The notes: generated by a model not told the origin, from the sequence alone. Positions 26,097-34,958 are shown, counted from the first letter of the stretch. The stretch is 64,000 bases of DNA from Streptomyces sp. TLI_105 (GCF_900105415.1 NZ_FNSM01000001.1:2046001-2110000); one strand, 5' to 3'. Numbers and translations: made by a program.

Positions 26097-27251
26097 TCAG
26101 GCGGCGTCGAGGAGCGAGTCGAAGGCGGCGGGCAGGCGCTTCCAGGCCTCGCGCCCCGACCCGTACTCCGCGTCCGTCAGCAGGCAGGAGTCGAGGAGCC
26201 GTTCCAGTCCGTCACGGTCGAGGCCGGGCGAGGTGAACACGAGGTGCTGGCAGCAGTCGCCGTGGTCGGGATGCCAGTCGAGCGCGGCTGCCGCACGGCG
26301 CACGGGAGGGACCAGCTCCCAGGCCGCGTCCGGCAGCGACGCCAGCCAGGGGCCTGCGTTCTCCACGCACAGCGCGCCCCCGGCCGCGTCCCAGGCGAGA
26401 AGGGTGTCGGGGCGGTCGGCGAGCCAGAACCGGCCGCGACTGCGGGCGGCGGCGCGGCACAGGTCCTCAAGCGCCTCGTAGAGGCGTTCGGGATGGAACG
26501 GACGCCTACGGTGCCACACGAAGGTGGCGACGCCGGCGTCCTCGGCTTCCTGGGGCAGCAGCGCGCACGCGGGGTGCTGGGCGGCCGCGGCGGCCTCCAC
26601 GTCGAAGCCGGCGAACGCGGCCCGGGCGAGCTCGACGGAACCCGCTGGTACTCGCCGCGCGGTGGGGTGCAACTGCGCGAGCAGGGCACGGTCTTCGTCG
26701 TCGGCGGCGTCGCTGTCGACGACGGCGAGGACGGGCGCGTACTCCAGCTGACGGGCCCAGGTGTCCCCGACGGTCCGCTGGTCGGTGGCGGCCGCCGCGA
26801 GGCCGGCTTCGGCCAGGTCGTCGCCGTTGGCGAGGTAGGGCAGGACGAGCGCGGGGTCCACGGCGGTGATCACGTTCGTCAGGGCCAGGCAGTCGCCGCC
26901 GTGAGCGGCGATCACCTCCGCCATGGCCTTCGGTTCGACGGAGTCCCACAACTCGACCACGGCGAGCCGGGTCAGGCCGCCGTCCGCCATCCGCTCCAGT
27001 TCCGGGACGAGGTCCTCGCGCAGTGCGCAGCACGCGCAGTCGTCGACCAGGGGCGTCTCATCGCGGGAGACCGTACCGGCGGCGTCGCGGATCAGCCGGA
27101 GGACGCTGCCGTCGGGCGCCCCCGCCAGGTCGTGGTGCAGCGCCACACTCCCGGGGACGGCCTTCAGGAGGCGGTCGACGACCTCGGTCCGGGCGTCGGC
27201 GTGCAGGCCGGCGACGATGACGACGGGGAGCTGGTGATCGTGGCGCTCCAT
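26097..27251 (-). CDS. CobW-like protein lacking GTPase motifs (probable pseudo-GTPase)
   Basis: 384 residues. The CobW/COG0523 metal motif CxCC is intact (Cys72, Cys74, Cys75 in [11 protein letters not shown]). The C-terminal CobW domain is recognisable ([20 protein letters not shown]), and it ends in a CC-containing segment [10 protein letters not shown]. The Walker A motif that should read GFLGAGKTT is GLHADART (15-22), and no NKxD guanine motif is present ([11 protein letters not shown] instead). GTP hydrolysis is therefore doubtful; it may bind zinc or act as partner of the intact CobW at 29063. ATG overlaps the rpmE stop by one base (TGATG). Confidence 0.85.
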   Translation of the reverse strand: MERHDHQLPVVIVAGLHADARTEVVDRLLKAVPGSVALHHDLAGAPDGSVLRLIRDAAGTVSRDETPLVDDCACCALREDLVPELERMADGGLTRLAVVELWDSVEPKAMAEVIAAHGGDCLALTNVITAVDPALVLPYLANGDDLAEAGLAAAATDQRTVGDTWARQLEYAPVLAVVDSDAADDEDRALLAQLHPTARRVPAGSVELARAAFAGFDVEAAAAAQHPACALLPQEAEDAGVATFVWHRRRPFHPERLYEALEDLCRAAARSRGRFWLADRPDTLLAWDAAGGALCVENAGPWLASLPDAAWELVPPVRRAAAALDWHPDHGDCCQHLVFTSPGLDRDGLERLLDSCLLTDAEYGSGREAWKRLPAAFDSLLDAA

Positions 27252-27496
27252 CAACGGGCTCCGTAGCGGCGCTGGAACTTCTCGACGCGGCCGGCGGTGT
27301 CGAGGACGCGCGCCGTGCCCGTGTAGAAGGGGTGGCTCGCCGAGGAGATCTCCACGTCGACGACCGGGTAGACGTTGCCGTCCTCCCACTCGACGGTCTT
27401 GTCACTCGTCATCGTGGAGCGGGTGAGGAAAGCGGTGCCGGAGGCGGAGTCGCGGAAGACGACGGGCTCGTAGGCGGGGTGGATTCCGGGCTTCAT
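27251..27496 (-). CDS. rpmE: 50S ribosomal protein bL31 type B
   Basis: 81 residues, [16 protein letters not shown] at the start and [11 protein letters not shown], typical of type B L31. It has no cysteine, whereas the zinc form of L31 carries four. It replaces zinc L31 when zinc is low. AAAGG lies 7 bases before the ATG. Second gene of the minus-strand unit, 64 bases after rpmG and coupled to the CobW-like gene by TGATG. Confidence 0.95.
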   Translation of the reverse strand: MKPGIHPAYEPVVFRDSASGTAFLTRSTMTSDKTVEWEDGNVYPVVDVEISSASHPFYTGTARVLDTAGRVEKFQRRYGAR

Positions 27497-27560
27497 GACA
27501 GGGCCTTTCGATGGTCGTTCGACAGTCGGGGGGCGGGTGGGGTCGCGGGACCGGGCGGGG

Positions 27561-27725
27561 TCAGCGCTCTTCGCGGAAGTCGACGTGCCGGCCGACGAGG
27601 GGGTCGTACGTGCGCAACACCAGCCGGTCGGGGTCGTCGCGCCGGTTCTTGCGCGTGACGCAGGTGAAACCGGTGCCCGCGGTGGAGCGGAGCTTGAGGA
27701 CGGGGCGGATCTCGGTGCGTGCCAT
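27561..27725 (-). CDS. rpmG: 50S ribosomal protein bL33, zinc-independent
   Basis: 54 residues: [17 protein letters not shown], then [17 protein letters not shown] single Cys remains where zinc L33 has two CxxC pairs, so this is the C-minus form. It is the first gene of the minus-strand unit, and its start lies only 13 bases from the Zur-box-like palindrome at 27738. Confidence 0.95.
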   Translation of the reverse strand: MARTEIRPVLKLRSTAGTGFTCVTRKNRRDDPDRLVLRTYDPLVGRHVDFREER

Positions 27726-27737
27726 GCTGGGTAGTAT

Positions 27738-27754
27738 ATGACAACGGTTTTCAT
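27738..27754. promoter_or_regulatory. Zur-box-like operator in the rpmG-rpmB divergent promoter
   Basis: The bases ATGACAACGGTTTTCAT form a near-palindrome (ATGA-x-AA, TTxTCAT) that fits the actinobacterial Zur pattern TGAxAATGxxTTxTCA known for zinc-repressed genes. It lies between the divergent rpmG and rpmB genes in an AT-rich island (TAGTATATG nearby) that can serve as -10 for rpmG. One bound Zur dimer could silence both directions when zinc is plentiful. Confidence 0.7.
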
Positions 27755-27804
27755 TACCAATACGCGCGTGGTCACGCGCACCAGCGAGAGAGGCGGCACC
27801 ACCC

Positions 27805-28041
27805 ATGTCGGCCCACTGCCAACTGACCGGCACCAAGCCGGGATTCGGCAACACCATCTCCCATTCGCATCGGCGCACCTCCCGGCGCTTCGACCCGAAC
27901 ATCCAGCGCAAGCGCTACTGGCTGCCCAGCGAGGGACGGCACGTCCGTCTGACGCTGAGCACCAAGGCGATCAAGACGGTGGACGTGATCGGCATCGAGG
28001 CCGCCGTGGCCCGGATCCGCGCGCGCGGAGGGAAGGTCTGA
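27805..28041 (+). CDS. rpmB: 50S ribosomal protein bL28, zinc-independent
   Basis: 78 residues: [19 protein letters not shown] and [20 protein letters not shown], clear L28. It has one Cys rather than the two CxxC pairs of a zinc-bound L28, so it is the C-minus paralogue. First plus-strand gene after the Zur-like site; its stop overlaps the rpsN start (TGATG). Confidence 0.94.
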   Translation: MSAHCQLTGTKPGFGNTISHSHRRTSRRFDPNIQRKRYWLPSEGRHVRLTLSTKAIKTVDVIGIEAAVARIRARGGKV

Positions 28042-28346
28042 TGGCGAAGAAGAGCAAGATCGCGCAGAACGAGAAGCGCAAGGAGATCGTCGAGCGCCAC
28101 GCCGAACGGCGGGCGGAACTCAAGGAGATCATCCGCCACCCCTCATCCACCGCGGCCGAACGCGAGACCGCCCGGGCGGAGCTCCGCCGGCAACCGCGCG
28201 ATGCCAGTGCCACCCGCGTACGCAACCGCGACAGCGTGGACGGCCGCCCCCGCGGCCACCTTCGCAAGTTCGGACTCTCCCGAGTCCGGGCCAGGCAGCA
28301 GGCCCACGCCGGACTCCTGCCGGGAGTGACCAAGTCGTCCTGGTAG
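28041..28346 (+). CDS. rpsN: 30S ribosomal protein uS14, long zinc-free form
   Basis: 101 residues, the long form of S14, which has no zinc ribbon. Typical segments are [43 protein letters not shown] and [14 protein letters not shown]. The short zinc form of about 61 residues carries CxxC-CxxC; this one has none. Translation is coupled to rpmB. Confidence 0.95.
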   Translation: MAKKSKIAQNEKRKEIVERHAERRAELKEIIRHPSSTAAERETARAELRRQPRDASATRVRNRDSVDGRPRGHLRKFGLSRVRARQQAHAGLLPGVTKSSW

Positions 28347-28372
28347 ACGAGAACGCGACCGCGACCGCCCAT

Positions 28373-28388
28373 TGAAAATGGATGCCAT
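28373..28388 (+). promoter_or_regulatory. Zur-like half-site copy, left
   Basis: TGAAAATGGATGCCAT is the exact inverse of bases 28830-28845. The first eight bases match the actinobacterial Zur half-site TGAAAATG; the second half-site is degenerate. No gene starts directly beside it, so it may be the relic of a promoter. Confidence 0.45.
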
Positions 28389-28824
28389 GAGCGTTTAAGG
28401 GCGCTCTCGTCCGCGTGCGGCACCCCGCGGACCCGCGAGGGGGACCAGGGGGGCCGCGCGCGGACACCCGAGAGGCCGAGGCCGCCCAGCACCCATGACC
28501 GCCGGACACCCCTCCCCCTCCATGGGGGCGCGCGCCCCATCCGGGCGACAGGGGCCCCGACGGCGATCCCGCGACAGGACCTGGCCGCGCTGCGGCGGGC
28601 CAAGAAGGACACACGCACCCCCCGCCCTCCCCCAGGAGATCGACAGCATCCCCTTCCTGTCGCGGCTGTGGCGCAACAGGGCCGCGGCCGCCGACGCACT
28701 CCTCATGGCCGCCCCGGACGGCGCACGGGTCACGGACGCCGAGCCGTCGCCGGGCCGCGCGAGGTGGAGCGGGCGGCCGGGCCCCCTCTCCAGCCGCACA
28801 GCCTTCAGCCACGCGACGTCATAT

Positions 28825-28845
28825 TGATAATGGCATCCATTTTCA
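28825..28845. promoter_or_regulatory. Zur-like operator upstream of rpmF
   Basis: TGATAATG, five spacer bases (GCATC) and CATTTTCA form an inverted repeat of two Zur-type half-sites, with spacing a few bases longer than the usual 15-bp box. It lies 42 bases upstream of rpmF, followed by the AT-rich TCATATAG, which can act as -10. It would place rpmF and the CobW GTPase under the same zinc control as the rpmB and rpmG units. Confidence 0.6.
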
Positions 28846-28887
28846 TATAGCGTCTCCGTGTCAGGTACCGGACCGAGGAGTCTCACG

Positions 28888-29058
28888 ATGGCCGTCCCCA
28901 AGCGGAAGATGTCCCGCAGCAACACCCGCCACCGCCGCGCCCAGTGGAAGGCGACCACGCCCCAGCTGGTGCCGATCACTGTCGACGGCGTCGTCCACCA
29001 GGTCCCGCAGCGTCTGGTGAAGGCGTACGAGCGCGGCCTCGTCCGCCCCGAGGGCTGA
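28888..29058 (+). CDS. rpmF: 50S ribosomal protein bL32, zinc-independent
   Basis: 56 residues beginning [20 protein letters not shown], the L32 signature. Zinc-type L32 has a CxxC-x9-CxxC-like ribbon after this; here there is no cysteine ([20 protein letters not shown]). GAGGAG lies 8 bases before the ATG; the start at 28858 in the same frame has no ribosome site. It is cotranscribed with the CobW gene 4 bases downstream. Confidence 0.95.
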   Translation: MAVPKRKMSRSNTRHRRAQWKATTPQLVPITVDGVVHQVPQRLVKAYERGLVRPEG

Positions 29059-29062
29059 GCGC

Positions 29063-30223
29063 ATGGCCTCGTACGACCGCCTGCCGGTGACCGTGCTGTC
29101 CGGCTTCCTCGGCGCGGGGAAGACCACCCTCCTCAATCATGTGCTCGGCAATCGCGAAGGACTGCGCGTCGCGGTCATCGTCAACGACATGAGCGAGGTC
29201 AACATCGACGCGGCGCTCGTGCGGGGCGGAGAGGCGGCCCTGTCCCGCACCGAGGAGCGACTGGTCGAGATGACCAACGGGTGCATCTGCTGCACCCTGC
29301 GCGACGACCTCCTGGAGGAGGTCGACCGGCTCGCCCGCGAGGGCCGCTTCGACCACCTGCTCATCGAGTCCAGCGGCATCTCCGAGCCCATGCCGGTCGC
29401 CGCGACCTTCTCCTTTCCCCGGGACGACGGCGCCACCCTCGGCGACCTCGCCCGCCTGGACACGATGGTGACCGTCGTGGACGCCGCCGGCTTCCTGCCG
29501 GAGCTCGACGGCGGCGACGAACTCGTCGCGCGCGGCCTCGATCAGTACGAGGACGACGAGCGCACCGTCAGCGATCTCCTCATGGACCAGGTCGAGTTCG
29601 CGGACGTCCTCGTCCTCAACAAGCTCGACCTGGTCGGCCCGGAGGAGGCGCGTCGGCTCCGTGCCACGCTGTCCCGGCTCAACCCGGAGGCGCGGATCGT
29701 CCCGGCCGTGCGCGGACAGATCCCGCTGGAACACATCCTGGGCACCGGCCTGTTCGACGTCGAACGCGCCCAGCAGGCCCCCGGCTGGGTGAAGGAGCTC
29801 AACGGGGACCACGTGCCGGAGACCGAGGAGTACGGCATCTCCTCGCTGGTGTTCCGCTCCGATCTGCCGTTCCATCCCGGACGGCTGTGGACCTTCGTCA
29901 CCAAGGGCCTTGACAGCGGCACCTTCGGCCGCGTCCTGCGCTCCAAGGGATTCTTCCGGCTCGCCAGCCGGCCCCGGGTGACGGGCCTGTGGTCCCAGGC
30001 CGGTGCCGTCGCCCGGTTCGAACCGTCCGGTGCCCTCGGTCCGGAGACCACGCAGGGCCAGGAACTGGTCTTCATCGGCACCGGCCTGCGCGCCGAAGCC
30101 CTGCGCGCGGCGCTGGAAGCCTGCCTGCTGGTGCCGGGCGAGGCCGTTCCCGCCGACGACGAGTTCCCCGCGTGGGAAACGTACGGCATCGAGGACGCCT
30201 GCGAGCACGAACAGGCGGCCTGA
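29063..30223 (+). CDS. CobW/COG0523 family GTPase, putative zinc chaperone
   Basis: 386 residues with the full set of G3E GTPase motifs. Walker A is GFLGAGKTT (14-22, Lys20), the metal motif is CICC at 74-77 in [23 protein letters not shown] is the Walker B region, and LNKLDLV gives NKxD. The C-terminal CobW domain follows ([11 protein letters not shown]). Members next to Zur sites are zinc metallochaperones (ZigA, YciC or ZNG1-like) that feed zinc to essential enzymes in starvation. The end is acidic with His and Glu ([10 protein letters not shown]). It contrasts with the motif-less paralogue at 26097. Confidence 0.93.
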   Translation: MASYDRLPVTVLSGFLGAGKTTLLNHVLGNREGLRVAVIVNDMSEVNIDAALVRGGEAALSRTEERLVEMTNGCICCTLRDDLLEEVDRLAREGRFDHLLIESSGISEPMPVAATFSFPRDDGATLGDLARLDTMVTVVDAAGFLPELDGGDELVARGLDQYEDDERTVSDLLMDQVEFADVLVLNKLDLVGPEEARRLRATLSRLNPEARIVPAVRGQIPLEHILGTGLFDVERAQQAPGWVKELNGDHVPETEEYGISSLVFRSDLPFHPGRLWTFVTKGLDSGTFGRVLRSKGFFRLASRPRVTGLWSQAGAVARFEPSGALGPETTQGQELVFIGTGLRAEALRAALEACLLVPGEAVPADDEFPAWETYGIEDACEHEQAA

Positions 30224-30304
30224 CACATCGGCCCCACACACTCCGGGCCGAACGGTGGTCGCAGCCACGGCACCGTCCGGCCCGGCCTTTTCGTGGAGGG
30301 AGGC

Positions 30305-30608
30305 ATGAAGGTGGAGGAAGGCATGAAGGACGAGGCACGGCCCTTTCCGGGACGCGGTCCAGGAGACACTCCTCATCCCGCTCCACGGACGGACGGTGGA
30401 GCACCGCGAGAAGGACGCCGCGTGCCTATCGCGGCCCGACGCAGAGGACGCCGACGCTGTCGCCGACCAGGGGAGGGGCGCGGTCGGCCTCGGCGGCGCG
30501 GGCGAGGAGCGCAAGGAGTTCGCCGCCTGGGTGAGCACCCGCCGCGGCGTACTGGCAGACGCTCACGGCCTCCAGCAGCTTCCCGGCACTGCCCGGTACG
30601 TGAAGTGA
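30305..30608 (+). pseudogene. Frameshifted SAM-methyltransferase N-terminal remnant
   Basis: An ATG at 30305 with GGAGGGAGG upstream begins MKVEEGMKDEARPF. Switching frame near 30350 gives RDAVQETLLIPLHGRTVEHR, which resembles the N-terminus of TcmP/PPM1-like class I methyltransferases (the usual pattern is VQxTLLIPLYxRAxE). The frame then runs to a TGA at 30606-30608 without the SAM-binding glycines. A single frameshift plus C-terminal loss would explain this. Identification rests on one short block, so it is tentative. Confidence 0.4.
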
Positions 30609-30632
30609 CCCGTCCCAGGAAGGATGTATCCG

Positions 30633-31085
30633 ATGACGCACGATGACGACGGCCGGACCACGTTCTTGTTCTACGCCCCGGAGCGGGAGCCGCATGCCTG
30701 GGGCCTCGACCTGGCCGCCCTGGGCGAAGCCCTGCGGGAATCGTTCTCCGAGGTCCGCTACAAGGTCCGCCAGGACCGCACCCACCAGGGCGAGCCGTAC
30801 CTCTCCTTCTGGGCGGCCACCGACGAAGGCACCGAGTACGACGGCACCGCCACCGTCCACGGGCGGGACTGCGTGATGCTGGCCGACACCACGGCGGGCG
30901 AGGCGGCCCCCTTCCTTCTCTGGCTGCGCGACACCTACCTGCCCACCCCCGACCTCGTCCGCTTCAGCAGCGAGTCGGCCGTGGAACAGGGCATCGAAAC
31001 GGACTGGCGCCTCCCCGCCGACGGCGACACGGCACGAGTGGCCGACGAGCTCCGCCACCACCTCTCGGTCATGGAAGGAGCCTGA
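30633..31085 (+). CDS. Hypothetical protein, 150 residues, cytoplasmic
   Basis: No family recognised. The protein is soluble, acidic and rich in aromatic residues (TTFLFYAPEREPHAW, EPYLSFWAATDEGTEYDG), without signal peptide, membrane helix or Cys pair. The pattern of short strands and C-terminal helices (FSSESAVEQGIETDW, ADELRHHLSVMEGA) resembles small antitoxin- or immunity-like proteins, but no partner toxin lies beside it. ATG at 30633 is preferred over 30624 because AGGAAGG touches the earlier ATG directly and is correctly spaced (about 9 bases) for the later one. Confidence 0.7.
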   Translation: MTHDDDGRTTFLFYAPEREPHAWGLDLAALGEALRESFSEVRYKVRQDRTHQGEPYLSFWAATDEGTEYDGTATVHGRDCVMLADTTAGEAAPFLLWLRDTYLPTPDLVRFSSESAVEQGIETDWRLPADGDTARVADELRHHLSVMEGA

Positions 31086-31258
31086 CTCACTCCACCGGAG
31101 GGGAGGGCAGTGCATGGTGTTGGTCGGGCCTGGCAGACCCCCCGTCCTGACTCCCCATCAGAACGAGCGTCACATGGGCGTCACGAGCTTGATCTCAGCG
31201 TCAAGACATCGCCCGTAACGCCCACACCACACATAAAGCGCACCCGCAAAACAGCAGG

Positions 31259-32587
31259 TCATGCGTCCTTCTTCGCCGGCTCCAGAATCGCCACGCACTC
31301 CACATGATGCGTCATCGGGAACAGGTCGAACGCCCGCAGGGTCCGGACCTTGTAGCCGCGTTCCGCGAAGTAGGCGAGGTCTCGGGCCAGGGCTGCCGGG
31401 TCGCAGGCCACGTAGGCGATGCGGCGGGCGCCCAGGCCGGCCAGGTGGTGGACCGTCTGCTTGCCGGCGCCCGCGCGGGGCGGGTCCAGGACGATGAGGT
31501 CGACCTCGGTGATGCCGGTGCGCGGGAGGACCGACTCGACCTTGCCCTGTTCGATGCGGACGCGCGGGAAGCCGGCCAGGTTGTGGCGGGCGTCCTCGAC
31601 CGCGCGCTTGCCGGACTCGATGCCGAGGACCGCGCCCTGGTCGCCGACGCGGTCGGCGAGGGCGCCCGCGAAGAGGCCGACGCCGCAGTAGAGGTCGAGG
31701 GCCGTCTCGCCCTTGCGGGGGGTGAGGCCCTGCATGACGGCGAGCATCAGGGTCTGCGCGGCCTTCGGGTGGACCTGCCAGAAGCCGCCGCTGCCGACGC
31801 GGTAGGTGCGGTCGTCGGCGCGCTCGCGGACGAAGGCGCGGCCGTGGACGCGGTGGACGCCGCCGTCCTTCTCGTCGACGCGCATCACGGAGACCGGCTT
31901 GTCCAGCTCCACCAGGGGCAGGCGGGCGCCCGGGCGGGGGGTGAGGATGACCTGGCGGTCGTTGGAGCCCGAGGCCGCGATGGCCTCGACGGCGGCCATG
32001 CCCGCCCAGTCGCGCTTCTCGATGCCCAGCTCCGAGACGCCCTCCGCCGCGATCATGCAGTGGTCGATGATCTCGACCTCGTGGGAGCGGTGCTTGCGCA
32101 GGCCCGCGTGGCCCTCGGCGTCGACCGCGTACTGGACGCGGGTGCGCCACTGCGGGACCTCGCCCGCGGGGAGCTTGTCGCCCTCGGCGGGCATGACGGT
32201 GCCGTCCCAGCCGGCCTCCTCCGGGGTGAGCCCGGCCAGGCGCTGGAGCTGTTCCGCGATGACCTCGCCCTTCAGGCGGCGCTGGGCGCCGGGCTTGGCG
32301 TGCTGCCAGTCGCAGCCGCCGCACTTGCCGGGTCCGGCGAAGGGGCAGGGGGCCTCGACGCGGTCCTTGGAGGCGTCCAGGATCTCGATCGCGTCGGCGC
32401 GCAGGAAGCGGGAGGTCTCCTCGCCCTCGGTGACCCGCACCCGGACGCGCTCGCCGGGCAGGGCGTGGCGGACGAAGAGGACCCGGCCGGCTTCCGTACG
32501 GGCGATGCAGTGGCCGCCGTGGGCGACCGGGCCGACCTCTACCTCGTACTCCGCCCCGACCAGCGACGTAACAGGGGTGTTCTGCAT
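31259..32587 (-). CDS. Class I SAM-dependent RNA methyltransferase (TrmA/RlmD family)
   Basis: 442 residues. An N-terminal TRAM domain (EVEVGPVAHGGHCIARTEAG) is followed by a Cys cluster PCPFAGPGKCGGCDWQH of the iron-sulfur type seen in RlmD. The C-terminal methyltransferase has ALDLYCGVGLFAGAL for SAM, LDPPRAGAG, and the nucleophile VACDPAALARDL. It methylates a uridine carbon in rRNA or tRNA. No closer subtype can be told. It is a single-gene unit: a hairpin lies between it and the permease gene upstream on the same strand. Confidence 0.9.
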   Translation of the reverse strand: MQNTPVTSLVGAEYEVEVGPVAHGGHCIARTEAGRVLFVRHALPGERVRVRVTEGEETSRFLRADAIEILDASKDRVEAPCPFAGPGKCGGCDWQHAKPGAQRRLKGEVIAEQLQRLAGLTPEEAGWDGTVMPAEGDKLPAGEVPQWRTRVQYAVDAEGHAGLRKHRSHEVEIIDHCMIAAEGVSELGIEKRDWAGMAAVEAIAASGSNDRQVILTPRPGARLPLVELDKPVSVMRVDEKDGGVHRVHGRAFVRERADDRTYRVGSGGFWQVHPKAAQTLMLAVMQGLTPRKGETALDLYCGVGLFAGALADRVGDQGAVLGIESGKRAVEDARHNLAGFPRVRIEQGKVESVLPRTGITEVDLIVLDPPRAGAGKQTVHHLAGLGARRIAYVACDPAALARDLAYFAERGYKVRTLRAFDLFPMTHHVECVAILEPAKKDA

Positions 32588-32614
32588 GACCGGGGACTCC
32601 AGGGGGAAGAAGAA

Positions 32615-32655
32615 GGTGGGCTGCCGCTCGGACCACGGTCCGACGGCAGCCCACC
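32615..32655 (-). terminator. Rho-independent-like hairpin downstream of the permease
   Basis: GGTGGGCTGCCG pairs with CGGCAGCCCACC, and CGGACC with GGTCCG inside it; one bulged base interrupts an otherwise perfect stem of about 18 pairs. It lies 18 bases beyond the permease stop and before the methyltransferase start, so it should separate the two minus-strand units. No T-run follows, as is common in this GC-rich group. Confidence 0.7.
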
Positions 32656-32672
32656 AGTCTAGTTGCTGTTTC

Positions 32673-34724
32673 TCAGTTGTTCTTTGCGGTGGGTTCCTTC
32701 TGGCGCTTCTCCACCGGGCCGCGGCGGACGGAGCCCGGCGCGTTCCACTCCTGGCGCTTCCTGGCCCGCTTCTTCGCGACCTCGGAGGACTGGAGCTGGT
32801 ACGGGACGGACGTGACCATCACGCCGGGGGTGAAGAGCAGCCGGCCCTTGAGGCGGAGTGCGGACTGGTTGTGGAGCAGGTGCTCGTACCAGTGGCCGAC
32901 GACGTACTCGGGAATGTAGACGGAGACGGCGTCGCGCGGGCTCTCGCGGCGGATGTTCTTCACGTACTCGACGACCGGGCGGGTGATCTCCCGGTAGGGC
33001 GAGTCGAGGATCTTGAGCGGGACGTTGATGCCGCGCCGCTCCCACTCCTCCTTGAGCGCCTTGGTCTCGACGGGGTCGACGCTCACGGTGAGCGCCTCCA
33101 GCTCGCTGGCGTGCAGCAGCTTGGCGTAGGCCAGGGCGCGCAGGGTCGGCTTGTGGAGCTTGGAGACGAGGACGACCGAGCGGACGCGGGAGGGGCGCAC
33201 GTACTCGTCGGGGCGCTCCTCGGCGGCGGCGATCTCCTCGGCGACGGAGTCGTAGTGCTTACGGATCGCGGTCATCGTCCCGTAGAAGATCACCATGCCG
33301 AGCAGGGCGACCCAGGCGCCGTGCGTGAACTTGGTGGCGAGGACGACGACGAGGACGAGGCCGGTGAAGAAGGCGCCGAAGGCGTTGATCGCGCGGGAGC
33401 GGATCATGTGGCGGCGGTTGGCCGGGTCCCGCTCCGTCGTCAGGTGCCGGTTCCAGTGCCGGACCATGCCGATCTGGCTGAGGGTGAAGGAGACGAAGAC
33501 GCCGACGATGTAGAGCTGGATCAGTCGGGTGGAGTCGGCTCCGTAGATCCAGACGAGGAGGGCGGCGGCGCCGGCGAGGAGCACGATGCCGTTGGAGAAG
33601 GTGAGGCGGTCGCCGCGGGTGTGCAGCTGGCGCGGCAGGTACCGGTCCTGGGCGAGGATCGAGCCGAGGAGCGGGAAGCCGTTGTACGCGGTGTTGGCGG
33701 CCAGGAAGAGGACGAGGGCGGTGGCGGCGGCGAGGACGACGAACAAGAACGTTCCGTCGCCGAAGACGGCGGCCGCGACCTGGGAGATGACCGGGTCCTG
33801 GACGTAGCCCGCGCCGAGCGGGACGCCGTTGTGCAGCAGGTCCTCGCCGGGGTTCTCGGCCATCCGGACGTCGGTGGCCATGGCCAGGAAGATGATGCCG
33901 CAGAACATGGTGACGGCCAGGCCGCCCATGAGGGCGAGCGTGGTGGCGGCGTTCTTCGACTTCGGCTTGCGGAAGGCGGGGACGCCGTTGGAGATGGCCT
34001 CGACGCCGGTGAGGGCGGCACAGCCGGAGGAGAACGCCCGCAGCAGCAGGAAGACCAGCGCGAAGCCGGCCAGGCCCTGGTGCTCGGCCTTGATCTCGAA
34101 GCTCGCGGTGGGGGCCCTCATGGTCTCGTCGAGGACGAGTCCCCGGTACGCGCCCCAGATGATCATGATGAAGACGCCGGCGACGAAGACGTACGTCGGG
34201 ATGGCGAAGAGGCTGCCCGACTCCTTCACTCCGCGCAGGTTCATCAGGGTGAGCAGCAGGATGACGGCGATGGCCGAGGCGACCTTGTGCTCGACGACGA
34301 AGGGGACCGCCGAGCCGAGGTTCTCGATGCCCGAGGCGATCGACACGGCGACGGTCAGCACGTAGTCCACGAGCAGGGCGCTCGCGACGGTGAGTCCGGC
34401 CTTCGGCCCGAGGTTGGTGGTGGCGACCTCGTAGTCGCCGCCGCCGCTCGGGTACGCGTGCACGTTCTGCCGGTACGACGCGACCACCGTGAACATCAGG
34501 ACGACGACCGCGAGCGCGATCCACGGGCTGAAGTGGTAGGCCGACAGGCCGGCGACGGAGAGGACGAGCAGCACCTCGCCGGGGGCGTACGCCACCGAGG
34601 ACAGCGGGTCGGAGGCGAAGACGGGGAGGGCGATCCGCTTCGGGAGAAGGGTCTCTCCCAGCTTGTCGCTGCGCAGGGCCCGCCCGATCAGGATCCGTTT
34701 GGGCACGTCGGTCAGTTTGGACAC
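32673..34724 (-). CDS. APC/KUP-superfamily permease, KimA (YdaO)-like potassium transporter
   Basis: 683 residues. Twelve predicted helices follow the N-terminal block LPKRIALPVFASDPLSSVAYAP, which is shared with KimA potassium importers often annotated as amino-acid permeases; SYRQNVHAYPSGGGDY is also typical. After about residue 490 a soluble C-terminal domain (VVLVSKLHKPTLRALAYAKLL) resembles the UspA-like cytoplasmic domain of KimA, where c-di-AMP binds in Bacillus. The GTG at 34724 has no ribosome site, but TACGAT sits 7 bases upstream as a -10, so the mRNA may be leaderless. Divergent from two TrkA genes, which supports a potassium role. Confidence 0.8.
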   Translation of the reverse strand: MSKLTDVPKRILIGRALRSDKLGETLLPKRIALPVFASDPLSSVAYAPGEVLLVLSVAGLSAYHFSPWIALAVVVLMFTVVASYRQNVHAYPSGGGDYEVATTNLGPKAGLTVASALLVDYVLTVAVSIASGIENLGSAVPFVVEHKVASAIAVILLLTLMNLRGVKESGSLFAIPTYVFVAGVFIMIIWGAYRGLVLDETMRAPTASFEIKAEHQGLAGFALVFLLLRAFSSGCAALTGVEAISNGVPAFRKPKSKNAATTLALMGGLAVTMFCGIIFLAMATDVRMAENPGEDLLHNGVPLGAGYVQDPVISQVAAAVFGDGTFLFVVLAAATALVLFLAANTAYNGFPLLGSILAQDRYLPRQLHTRGDRLTFSNGIVLLAGAAALLVWIYGADSTRLIQLYIVGVFVSFTLSQIGMVRHWNRHLTTERDPANRRHMIRSRAINAFGAFFTGLVLVVVLATKFTHGAWVALLGMVIFYGTMTAIRKHYDSVAEEIAAAEERPDEYVRPSRVRSVVLVSKLHKPTLRALAYAKLLHASELEALTVSVDPVETKALKEEWERRGINVPLKILDSPYREITRPVVEYVKNIRRESPRDAVSVYIPEYVVGHWYEHLLHNQSALRLKGRLLFTPGVMVTSVPYQLQSSEVAKKRARKRQEWNAPGSVRRGPVEKRQKEPTAKNN

Positions 34725-34958
34725 GGAGAGGATCGTAAGCGTTCGAAAAGAGCCACGCGCACCGGCACCCCCGATCGGCACCGAATCTCCCTGAGTACCA
34801 CCTCGGATGCGGTCCCCGCCAGCGTTGCCGCTTAAGCTCGGACCGGGCGACCCGTCAGGGCGTTGCCCGCCACGGCCCGGGCCGATCGGGCGAGGAAAGT
34901 TGTGAGCAGGGTGGATTCGCAGGTCAGCAGGGCGATCAGGAGTGCGGGGTAAGGGGAC

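Larger units (their letters stand above)
28347..28887. other. Decayed or non-coding stretch between rpsN and rpmF
   Basis: About 540 bases without a credible gene. The frame 28495-28827 contains a protein-like piece (EIDSIPFLSRLWRN, ADALLMAAPDGARVTDAEP) but has no ribosome site and its flanks are low-complexity Arg/Pro. A GC palindrome lies at 28522-28540 (ATGGGG, GCGCGCG, CCCCAT). The ends carry the inverted Zur-like sites. It may be the remains of a gene between the two ribosomal units. Confidence 0.45.

Noticed and set aside
28495..28827. 110-residue frame between rpsN and rpmF
   Set aside because: Contains one protein-like block but no ribosome site and low-complexity flanks; recorded as decayed DNA instead of a gene.
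30633..31085. Toxin-antitoxin or immunity gene reading of the 150-residue protein
   Set aside because: No partner gene beside it and no recognised domain; kept as hypothetical.
31806..34835. A 1009-residue plus-strand open frame
   Set aside because: Mirror of the RNA methyltransferase and KimA-like genes; strongly acidic Glu/Asp/Gly composition typical of the complement of GC-rich coding DNA.
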